25,832 nucleotides of DNA from Candidatus Aminicenantota bacterium (GTDB lineage: Bacteria; Acidobacteriota; Aminicenantia; S016-38), in the NCBI GenBank assembly GCA_027062035.1, contig JAMOUL010000313.1:1-25832 (forward strand), read 5' to 3'. Below, one piece after another: positions 7,579 to 13,741 of the stretch. The notes below the pieces were generated by a model that did no database searches, was not told the DNA's origin, and saw only the letters and a program-made list of their open reading frames with translations. Both the position numbers and the translations under genes were made by a program. Each line of letters begins with the position of its first letter. The stretch's first letter is position 1.

Positions 7579-8094
7579 ATGGACGAAAAAATCGTTTTAA
7601 GAGCCATAAAAGGAGAAAGGGAGGCATTTGAAGAAATTATGAGACACTGGGAACCAAAGATTTACAGCTTTGCATTGAAGCATCTTGGAAATGTAGACGA
7701 TGCCAGAGATGTTACACAGGATGTTCTTTTTCTTGTTTACAGAAAGATCCACCAGGTGCGAAACCCGGATGCCTTCTCTTCATGGGTTTATTCAATAGCA
7801 ATGAACGAGATCAAAAAGGTCTGGAAGAAAAGAGGTCAGGATAAGGTCGAAATAAAACTTCCTGTTGAGATTTCCTCTCGAAAGGGATATGCATTTATGG
7901 CTCTTCAAATGATTCCAGCGGATCAGAGGGAGGTAATCCTTTTGAAGGAAATAGAGGGATTTTCCATAAAGGAAATTTCTCAGATTTTAAACATTCCTGA
8001 GGGTACCGTAAAAAGCAGACTTTTTTACGGATTAAAGGCCCTCAGGAGAGAATATCTGAGATTAAAGGAGGAAAGTTATGAACGGGTTCAATGA
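7579..8094 (+). CDS. ECF-type RNA polymerase sigma factor
   Basis: Small sigma70-family factor with region 2 (about residues 10-80, including DDARDVTQDVLFLVYRKI) and region 4 (about 110-160, with ADQREVILLKEIEGFSIKEI and the recognition helix IPEGTVKSRLFYGLKALR). No region 1 or 3, as expected for the extracytoplasmic-function group. I choose the ATG at 7579 (171 residues); TTG and GTG codons lie 9 and 6 nt upstream in frame. No proper Shine-Dalgarno precedes the start; GGTGA is only 2 nt away. The next gene overlaps by 17 nt and encodes a membrane protein with an anti-sigma-like N-terminus, the usual partner of such a factor. Confidence 0.9.
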   Translation: MDEKIVLRAIKGEREAFEEIMRHWEPKIYSFALKHLGNVDDARDVTQDVLFLVYRKIHQVRNPDAFSSWVYSIAMNEIKKVWKKRGQDKVEIKLPVEISSRKGYAFMALQMIPADQREVILLKEIEGFSIKEISQILNIPEGTVKSRLFYGLKALRREYLRLKEESYERVQ

Positions 8095-8512
8095 ATATAA
8101 GGACATGCTGGTGGAATTTCTCTATGGAGAAATTACTCCTGAGAGGGAGAGAAAATTTCTGGAATATATTCTTAACTGCGAAGAATGTCAGGAAGATCTT
8201 CGCCAGTTAAGGGAAGCAAGAGAAATAGTAAGGCTTCTTGAAGAAGATAAGCCTGCACCGCCTCCGCTGGTGGTTATAGAAAAGAAGGAAACAATACCAT
8301 GGTTTGCTGCTCTGTTTCTGTTTCTTTTCTTTTTATTTCTTATAGGGTTCAGGGTCAAATGGGGAGATAAGGAGATCGAAATCTCCACATTAAAGTCATC
8401 TAATATATATGAATATCTGGCGGATGTGTCCGAAAAAAACCTTAAATTTCAGACAACGCTGGAGGATTTCGAAAGCTACTTTGAAGAGATAAATCAAGGA
8501 GGTGAAAAATGA
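8078..8512 (+). CDS. Membrane-anchored anti-sigma factor, degenerate zinc-finger type
   Basis: A 144-residue protein. The N-terminal 55 residues are helical and contain NCEECQEDL (Cys34, Cys37), as in ZAS anti-sigma domains. The usual motif is HxxxCxxC, but the His position is Tyr30, so zinc binding by the normal ligands is doubtful. A Pro-rich linker (58-63) leads to one transmembrane segment (about 73-91) and a short extracytoplasmic domain of about 50 acidic residues. AAAGGAGG precedes the ATG, and the gene starts inside the end of the sigma gene. It should hold the sigma factor at the membrane until an envelope signal releases it. Role inferred from gene order and motif. Confidence 0.75.
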   Translation: MNGFNEYKDMLVEFLYGEITPERERKFLEYILNCEECQEDLRQLREAREIVRLLEEDKPAPPPLVVIEKKETIPWFAALFLFLFFLFLIGFRVKWGDKEIEISTLKSSNIYEYLADVSEKNLKFQTTLEDFESYFEEINQGGEK

Positions 8513-9093
8513 GAAAGGTAGTACTTGTATTGGCAGTTCTCGCCTTTTCCTTTAGTCTTGTTGCTGGAGATATTAACAGGGATGTCACCATGTTTGGAAG
8601 CATATTCTCCACTGCAATCAACGCTTCAGGCAAGGCCAGGTTTAAAGTTTCTCCATTTATAGTTGAGGATTATGGAGTGTTCTACTTTGTACATAGTCCT
8701 ATGATGGAAATTGCCAGGAGAATAGCAAGGTCAAAGGCTATGAGGAGCAGCAGGAGGAGTCTTTCCAGGGAAGAGAGAGTCAAGATGATGAGGTCCATGA
8801 GAAAACTCTCGAAGGAGAAGATTATAGAGGGAATACAGAAGGCAATTATTGCTTCTGCTGAGTATGGTGATGTTCTTAAAAGTGTTCCTGACAAATACTG
8901 GCTTGTGTTTGTATTTCAATCCCCCAGGTGCATAGGAAGTGTTTCTCTTCCAGGCCTTGTGATAAGAGTGAAGGTGAAGGACGTTAAGAGGTATGCAGCG
9001 GGTAAGATGCCTGAGGAGGAATTTGCAAGAAGAATAATTATACCCCCGTTACCAGAAAAATCCGCATCAGCATCTTCCACACCAGGTAAATAA
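8509..9093 (+). CDS. Exported protein of unknown function in the ECF sigma operon
   Basis: I do not recognise a named domain. The 194-residue protein has a signal peptide (residues 1-20, likely cleaved after LVAG) with no lipobox Cys. Residues 70-104 are very basic, with 15 Arg/Lys in 35 positions and three Glu, and are predicted helical. A segment YGDVLKSVPDKYWLVFVF follows, then VIRVKVKDVKRYAAGKM and PEEEFARRI, with a Pro/Ser-rich end. The start overlaps the anti-sigma stop (ATGA) behind GGAGGTG, and a strong terminator follows, so it belongs to the same operon. A periplasmic sensor or ligand for the anti-sigma factor, or the effector of the response, are possible roles. Confidence 0.7.
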   Translation: MRKVVLVLAVLAFSFSLVAGDINRDVTMFGSIFSTAINASGKARFKVSPFIVEDYGVFYFVHSPMMEIARRIARSKAMRSSRRSLSREERVKMMRSMRKLSKEKIIEGIQKAIIASAEYGDVLKSVPDKYWLVFVFQSPRCIGSVSLPGLVIRVKVKDVKRYAAGKMPEEEFARRIIIPPLPEKSASASSTPGK

Positions 9094-9105
9094 GAAATTT
9101 GAGGA

Positions 9106-9141
9106 GGGGAGAGGGGATCAATCCCTCTCCCTATTTTTTTT
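9106..9141 (+). terminator. Rho-independent terminator of the sigma operon
   Basis: GGGAGAGGG (9107-9115) pairs perfectly with CCCTCTCCC (9123-9131) across a 7-nt loop and is followed at 9134 by a run of eight T residues. It lies 12 nt after the stop of the exported protein gene. Confidence 0.92.
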
Positions 9142-9176
9142 ATATAGAAAAACTGTATTAGTTAAGAGCTCTGAAT

Positions 9177-9182
9177 TATAAT
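9177..9182 (+). promoter_or_regulatory. -10 box of the DUF763 operon, leaderless
   Basis: A perfect TATAAT ends 6 nt before the ATG at 9189, so transcription should begin at the A of the start codon. No convincing -35 box is seen at 16-18 nt, and there is no Shine-Dalgarno site. Confidence 0.6.
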
Positions 9183-9188
9183 TTATTG

Positions 9189-10259
9189 ATGAGAAGGGGA
9201 ATTGCCAATTTACCGCTTCATGGCGGGAGGGCTCCCAGGTGGTTGTTCCAGAGGATGGTAAAACTTTCCAGAGCCATAGTTGAAGTTATGCTGTGCGAGT
9301 TTTCCCCTGAGGAATTTCTCTATAGACTCTCTGATCCCCACTGGTTCCAGGCGCTTGGAAATGTTCTCGGCTTTGACTGGCATTCTTCTGGCCTTACAAC
9401 TACAACTACCGGAGCCCTTAAGGAGGCAATCCTTTCGTTAAACACACCCCGGATTCTTGTGGCCGGCGGGAAAGGAAAATCCGCAATTTCTACGCCAGAA
9501 CAAATAGAATCTCTTGCTGAGAGATATGGCTTTAACCCCTATCCTATAATAAAATCCAGCAGGTTATCTGCAAAGGTGGACACTGCACTGCTTCAGGATG
9601 GATATAGTCTTTATCACCATACGATATTCTTTACTCCAGGTGGTAAGTGGGCTGTTGTGCAACAGGGGATGAAGGAGGAAACTTCCTATGCCAGGAGATA
9701 CCACTGGCTTTCTGACATGCTGAAGGATTTTTTTGAAGAGCCCCATACGGCCATTTCGGCTCAGAAAAAAGAAGAACTGGTCCTTGATCTTACCTCCCAT
9801 AATTCTTATAAAAACAGGGCTGTTATAGTAGAACTTTCCCGGGAAAAACCCGAAAAAATCGAGAAGAAAATAGCATCTTTAAAAACACTAACCCTGCCAA
9901 GGCGACACAAATTGCTCAGCTCGGACATAAATCCCGGGAACCTGAGAAAGGCCATGATATTAACATATGAAAGGGCCCCTGCCAATATAGAAGAGGTTCT
10001 GGAAATCAGGGGAGTAGGTGCTAAGTTTATTAGAGCTCTGTCACTGGTTTCCGATATTATTTTCGGTGCACCGGTTAGTTTCGAGGACCCAGCAGTGTAT
10101 TCCTATGCCCATGGGGGTAAAGATGGTACGCCTTATCCAGTTGACAGAAATGTATATGATGCTACAATAGAAGTTCTTGAAAGGGCTATAAAAAAGGCAA
10201 AAATAGGAGAAAGAGAAAAATTGAAAGCTCTTAAAAAGATATCCGAGGTGTTTAAATGA
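9189..10259 (+). CDS. DUF763 family protein
   Basis: Matches my knowledge of DUF763, an uncharacterised family of archaea and mostly thermophilic bacteria. Recognisable blocks are RRGIANLPLHGGRAPRWLF at the N-terminus, SDPHWFQALGNVLGFDWHSS, GLTTTTTGALKEAI and VAGGKGKSAISTPEQI. The C-terminal half has a helix-hairpin-helix-like EIRGVGAKFIRALSL (Gly275-Val276-Gly277) and later PYPVDRNVYDATIEVLERA (Asp319), which resembles the end of HhH-GPD DNA glycosylases with an insertion. No signal peptide. I start at ATG 9189 (356 residues), not the TTG at 9186, because MRRG is the usual family start. First gene of an operon with a lipoprotein peptidase; the ATGA stop-start overlap shows tight coupling. 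Function unknown. Confidence 0.85.
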   Translation: MRRGIANLPLHGGRAPRWLFQRMVKLSRAIVEVMLCEFSPEEFLYRLSDPHWFQALGNVLGFDWHSSGLTTTTTGALKEAILSLNTPRILVAGGKGKSAISTPEQIESLAERYGFNPYPIIKSSRLSAKVDTALLQDGYSLYHHTIFFTPGGKWAVVQQGMKEETSYARRYHWLSDMLKDFFEEPHTAISAQKKEELVLDLTSHNSYKNRAVIVELSREKPEKIEKKIASLKTLTLPRRHKLLSSDINPGNLRKAMILTYERAPANIEEVLEIRGVGAKFIRALSLVSDIIFGAPVSFEDPAVYSYAHGGKDGTPYPVDRNVYDATIEVLERAIKKAKIGEREKLKALKKISEVFK

Positions 10260-11932
10260 GGAAGTTTTTAATTGCAGTGGTATTATTTCCGTTAATAATA
10301 TTATCGGGTTGTAAAGGCAAAGAAGGAGAGGAATTGTTGAGGGATTTTATAAGTAAAAAATCAGCTCAGCTTCAGAAACTGGAATCAGAAGTGAACCTTG
10401 CGGATTGGAATGCGGCCACTTCGGGTTCAAAGGAAGCCTATGCAAAACTGGAAGAAGCCAAAAACAGGCTTACAACATTTCTTTCCAGTAAAAGGGATTT
10501 TGAATTCCTGAAGAAATGGATGAAGAAAGAAGGTAAGATCAAAGACCCTCTAATCAGGCGACAACTGGAGATTCTTTATAATTATTATCTTCCCAACCAG
10601 GGTGATCCTGATTTGATGAAGAACATTAATAAGCTGGAGACGGAGATAGCGAGGAAGTTTTCAGTGTATAGAGCGAAGATAGATGGTAAAGAATATTCAA
10701 TGAACGACATCGATGAAATCCTGAAGACTTCTAAAGATGATATGCTCAGGAAGAAAGCGTGGGAAGCACAAAAGGCGGTAGGAAGAGAGATAAAGGCGCA
10801 ACTGTTGGAGTTAGTTAAATTAAGGAATAAGCTTGCAGGGTCCCTTGGATTTAAGAATTATTATGAGATGAAACTGAAAATCGATGAAATGGATCCTGAA
10901 GCTCTATTTGAAATACTTGATAGAGTTGCGGAGATCACAGATGGTCCCTTCGCGAGATTGAAGGAGAAGATAGATCGGGAAATTGGGCGCGTAAGGAATA
11001 AAAAGCCAGAGTCTCTTATGCCCTGGGACTACGAAGACCCATTCTTTCAGGAGGCACCTGCTGTATTTAAGGTAAATCTTGACCAATTTTATAAGGGAAA
11101 AAACATTCCGGAGCTTGCCCTATCCTACTATGATTCTATAGGAATTGACCTGCATGATGTGATTAAGAGGAGCGACCTTTTTGAAAGGCCGGGGAAAAAT
11201 CCCCATGCCTTTGAAATAGATATTAATAGGGCAGGGGATGTAAGGGTTTTGCTGAACATAAAGGATAACGAGTACTGGATGTCCACCACACTTCATGAGC
11301 TGGGTCATGCTGCCTACTCAAAGTATATAGACCAGACAGATCTTCCTTATTTACTTCGAAGAGAAGCCCACATGTTTACAACTGAGGCGGTTGCAATGTT
11401 TTTCGAGGATATGACGAAAAATCCTCGCTGGATGGTTGCTGTGCTGAATGTAAAACCTGAGGATATTAAGCCCTACACTGAGTCAATGAGGGAATTTGTA
11501 GCGGCCAAGGCATTAATATTCGCCCGCTGGAGCATGGTGATGACACATTTTGAAAGAGACCTTTATGCCAATCCTGATCAGGATTTGAATGCGTTGTGGT
11601 GGAAATACAAGGAAAAGTATCAGTTACTGAAAAAACCGGCAGGAAGAAACGAGCCGGATTGGGCCTCCAAGATTCATATTGCTCTGTATCCTGTTTATTA
11701 TCATAACTACATGTTAGGAAGCCTTCTTGCCTGTCAGTTTTATCATTATCTGGTCACAAACGTCTATGGTGGAAATAGTGATGTGAGCTTTGCTGATGAA
11801 CCCGAAATAGGTAAGTTCTTTATAGAAAAAGTATTTTACCCTGGCTCAAAATATCGCTGGGATGATATGATTAAAGAGGCTACAGGAGAGCCACTTAATG
11901 TAAAATATTTTGTAGAAAGATTTTTAAAATAA
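10256..11932 (+). CDS. Lipoprotein zinc metallopeptidase, M2 (ACE-like) family
   Basis: A 558-residue peptidase with a lipoprotein signal (lipobox LSGC, Cys19), so it should be membrane anchored outside the cytoplasm. The zinc motif is HELGH (His347, Glu348, His351), with Glu377 in TTEAVAMFFE as third ligand, the gluzincin pattern. NLADWNAATSG near the N-terminus resembles the start of the M2 fold (angiotensin-converting enzyme type), and HAFEIDINRAGDVRVLLNIK before the motif plus the C-terminal PVYYHNYMLGSLLACQF fit bacterial M2 proteins. M3 oligopeptidases are the nearest alternative. The likely activity is release of dipeptides from peptides. It overlaps the DUF763 stop by 4 nt behind GAGGTG. 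Confidence 0.82.
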   Translation: MRKFLIAVVLFPLIILSGCKGKEGEELLRDFISKKSAQLQKLESEVNLADWNAATSGSKEAYAKLEEAKNRLTTFLSSKRDFEFLKKWMKKEGKIKDPLIRRQLEILYNYYLPNQGDPDLMKNINKLETEIARKFSVYRAKIDGKEYSMNDIDEILKTSKDDMLRKKAWEAQKAVGREIKAQLLELVKLRNKLAGSLGFKNYYEMKLKIDEMDPEALFEILDRVAEITDGPFARLKEKIDREIGRVRNKKPESLMPWDYEDPFFQEAPAVFKVNLDQFYKGKNIPELALSYYDSIGIDLHDVIKRSDLFERPGKNPHAFEIDINRAGDVRVLLNIKDNEYWMSTTLHELGHAAYSKYIDQTDLPYLLRREAHMFTTEAVAMFFEDMTKNPRWMVAVLNVKPEDIKPYTESMREFVAAKALIFARWSMVMTHFERDLYANPDQDLNALWWKYKEKYQLLKKPAGRNEPDWASKIHIALYPVYYHNYMLGSLLACQFYHYLVTNVYGGNSDVSFADEPEIGKFFIEKVFYPGSKYRWDDMIKEATGEPLNVKYFVERFLK

Positions 11933-11946
11933 GGAGGTGATAGAGA
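11931..11946 (+). promoter_or_regulatory. Full-length Shine-Dalgarno site for a TTG start
   Basis: AAGGAGGTGA is the complete complement of the usual 16S rRNA 3' end. GGAGG lies 9 nt before the TTG at 11947. The strong site explains initiation of S21 at a weak codon. It begins at the last A of the peptidase stop codon's neighbourhood, so S21 translation is spatially coupled to that gene. Confidence 0.75.
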
Positions 11947-12150
11947 TTGGCTTACGTGGAAGTTCGTGAAGGAGAATCCTTCGAATCTGCATTTAAGAGA
12001 TTCAAGAGGAAAGTTCAGCAGGAAGCTATAATCAGCGAAATCAAGAAGCATTCCGTTTATCTCAAACCCGGAGTCAGGCGCAGATTGAAAAAGTTGCAGG
12101 CGTTAAAGAGGATTCGTAAGAAGCAGAGAAGAGAAAGATCAGGGGTATAA
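11947..12150 (+). CDS. rpsU: 30S ribosomal protein S21
   Basis: S21 helps initiation on the small subunit. The 67-residue protein has VEVREGESFESAFKRFKRKV, the family's N-terminal signature, and a very basic C-terminal helix (RRRLKKLQALKRIRKKQRR). It starts with TTG, supported by a full-length Shine-Dalgarno site; no ATG alternative preserves the conserved N-terminus. It sits between a peptidase and lipoyl synthase rather than in a ribosomal operon, which is common for rpsU. Its stop lies inside a small hairpin that ends next to the lipA start. Confidence 0.95.
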   Translation: MAYVEVREGESFESAFKRFKRKVQQEAIISEIKKHSVYLKPGVRRRLKKLQALKRIRKKQRRERSGV

Positions 12151-12155
12151 CCCCT
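12141..12155 (+). promoter_or_regulatory. Hairpin over the rpsU stop / lipA start
   Basis: AGGGGT, loop ATA, ACCCCT is a perfect 6-bp inverted repeat that ends one base before the lipA ATG and contains the rpsU TAA. lipA has no Shine-Dalgarno site here, so ribosomes finishing rpsU may open the hairpin and restart. Regulatory role is inferred. Confidence 0.4.
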
Positions 12156-12156
12156 A

Positions 12157-13017
12157 ATGGAAAGGTTACCAACCTGGTTAAGAAGGCGACTCCCGGAGGG
12201 GGAGGTTTATTTTAAAACCAGAAAACTCCTCCGGGATCTTAATCTCTTTACAGTATGCGAAGAAGCTAAATGCCCTAATGTGGGGGAATGCTGGGGAAAT
12301 GGAACGGCAACCTTCATGATAATGGGCGATATATGTACCAGAAAGTGCGGTTTTTGTGCCGTTGCCCATGGGAGGCCTTTACCTCTTGATCCACACGAAC
12401 CAGTGAGGGTGGCAGAGGCCGCAAAGACAATGAACCTTACATATGTGGTTATAACATCAGTAACCAGAGATGATCTTCCCGATGGCGGAGCTTACCATTT
12501 TCTCAGGACTGTTCAGGCTGTAAAAGAGGCCCTTCCGGATGCCGGGGTTGAGATTTTGATACCCGATTTCAAAGGTAGAGAGGAAAACCTGAGAGTATTG
12601 CTTGAAGATCCGCCCTCTGTAATCAACCATAATGTTGAGACCGTTAGAAAGCTTTATAGAAAAATAGGAAGGCCACCTGAATTTTATGACCGTAGTCTTT
12701 CGGTACTTGAGTTTTATTCGAAGAACGGAATTATTGTAAAATCAGGATTGATGGTGGGACTTGGTGAGACCATGGAGGAGGTGCTGAAGACTATGGACGA
12801 TTTAATAAGTGCAGGAGTTCGCATCCTCACTATAGGACAATATCTCAGACCTTCCCGACAAAATCTGCCGGTGGATAAATACTATTCCCCGGAAGAATTT
12901 GAAGAACTCAAGCAGAAAGCACTGAGTAAAGGGTTTATTGGGGTGGAATCCGGCCCCCTGGTTAGAAGTTCATATAGAGCAGAGGAGCTTTACCGTGAAG
13001 TTTCTGGTATTCTCTGA
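12157..13017 (+). CDS. lipA: Lipoyl synthase
   Basis: Radical SAM enzyme that inserts two sulfurs into protein-bound octanoyl groups to form lipoyl cofactors. Both iron-sulfur clusters are visible: the auxiliary cluster Cys34-x4-Cys39-x5-Cys45 (CEEAKCPNVGEC) and the SAM cluster Cys60-x3-Cys64-x2-Cys67 (CTRKCGFC). The C-terminal RSSYRAEE holds the serine ligand of the auxiliary cluster. At 286 residues it is typical. No lipB or lplA is adjacent in this window. The end overlaps the metallophosphoesterase start by 23 nt. Confidence 0.97.
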   Translation: MERLPTWLRRRLPEGEVYFKTRKLLRDLNLFTVCEEAKCPNVGECWGNGTATFMIMGDICTRKCGFCAVAHGRPLPLDPHEPVRVAEAAKTMNLTYVVITSVTRDDLPDGGAYHFLRTVQAVKEALPDAGVEILIPDFKGREENLRVLLEDPPSVINHNVETVRKLYRKIGRPPEFYDRSLSVLEFYSKNGIIVKSGLMVGLGETMEEVLKTMDDLISAGVRILTIGQYLRPSRQNLPVDKYYSPEEFEELKQKALSKGFIGVESGPLVRSSYRAEELYREVSGIL

Positions 13018-13741
13018 TATACATTCCAATCTTGAGGCTCTTGGTGCAGTTTTATCCCGGGTAAGAAAAAGGAAAATTGATGCCTATCTTTTTCTCGGAG
13101 ATATAATAGGGTACGGTGCCAATCCCAATGAAGTTATAGAAGTGCTGGGGGCCCTTTCTAATCTCGTATCCATACGCGGAAATCACGATAAGGTGGTTAT
13201 GGGCATAGAATCTCTTGAGTTTTTTAATCCAGTAGCAGCCCAGGCCATTCAATGGACAAAGCAACGTCTTAATAACTTTTCCAAGAAGTTCCTCAGCAGT
13301 TTAAAAAAAGGACCATTGAGGATAAAGGAAGGTATTTGTATATGTCATGGTTCCCCGCAGGATGAGGATTATTATATTTTTACGCCGGAAGAAGCCTACG
13401 CATCTCTTGATTTTTCAGGGGAAAGAATTTGCTTTTTTGGCCATACACATGTTCCCGTGGTGTATGAATTCAGAACACCGGAGGCTTATACAGTTTATTA
13501 TCCTCTGGAAGAAGGGCGCACAACCATAAAACTTAACCCTGAATACAAATATATGATAAATCCAGGATCGGTTGGTCAGCCCAGGGATCGTAATCCCAGG
13601 GCATCCTATCTTATTTTTGATGAGAGTAAACAGGTAGTTCAGTTCTACAGGATCCCCTATAGAATAGTGAATGCCCGTTCTAAAATCCTGAAACAGGGAT
13701 TGCCGCCAGTTCTTGGGGATAGACTTCTTGAAGGTTATTGA
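12995..13741 (+). CDS. Calcineurin-like metallophosphoesterase
   Basis: Binuclear metal phosphoesterase of the YfcE/MJ0936-like group. Metal ligands are seen in order: Asp8 and His10 (SDIHSN), Asp36 (GDIIGYG), Asn63-His64 (RGNHDK), a later CHGSP and FGHTHVP. No signal peptide, so it is cytoplasmic. I choose the GTG at 12995 (248 residues), 7 nt after AGAGGAG and just before the conserved first strand; an in-frame ATG at 12938 would add 19 residues encoded inside lipA with no homologous role. Likely substrates are phosphodiesters or phosphoproteins; the sequence does not decide. The stop overlaps the convergent gene by 7 nt. Confidence 0.9.
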   Translation: MKFLVFSDIHSNLEALGAVLSRVRKRKIDAYLFLGDIIGYGANPNEVIEVLGALSNLVSIRGNHDKVVMGIESLEFFNPVAAQAIQWTKQRLNNFSKKFLSSLKKGPLRIKEGICICHGSPQDEDYYIFTPEEAYASLDFSGERICFFGHTHVPVVYEFRTPEAYTVYYPLEEGRTTIKLNPEYKYMINPGSVGQPRDRNPRASYLIFDESKQVVQFYRIPYRIVNARSKILKQGLPPVLGDRLLEGY

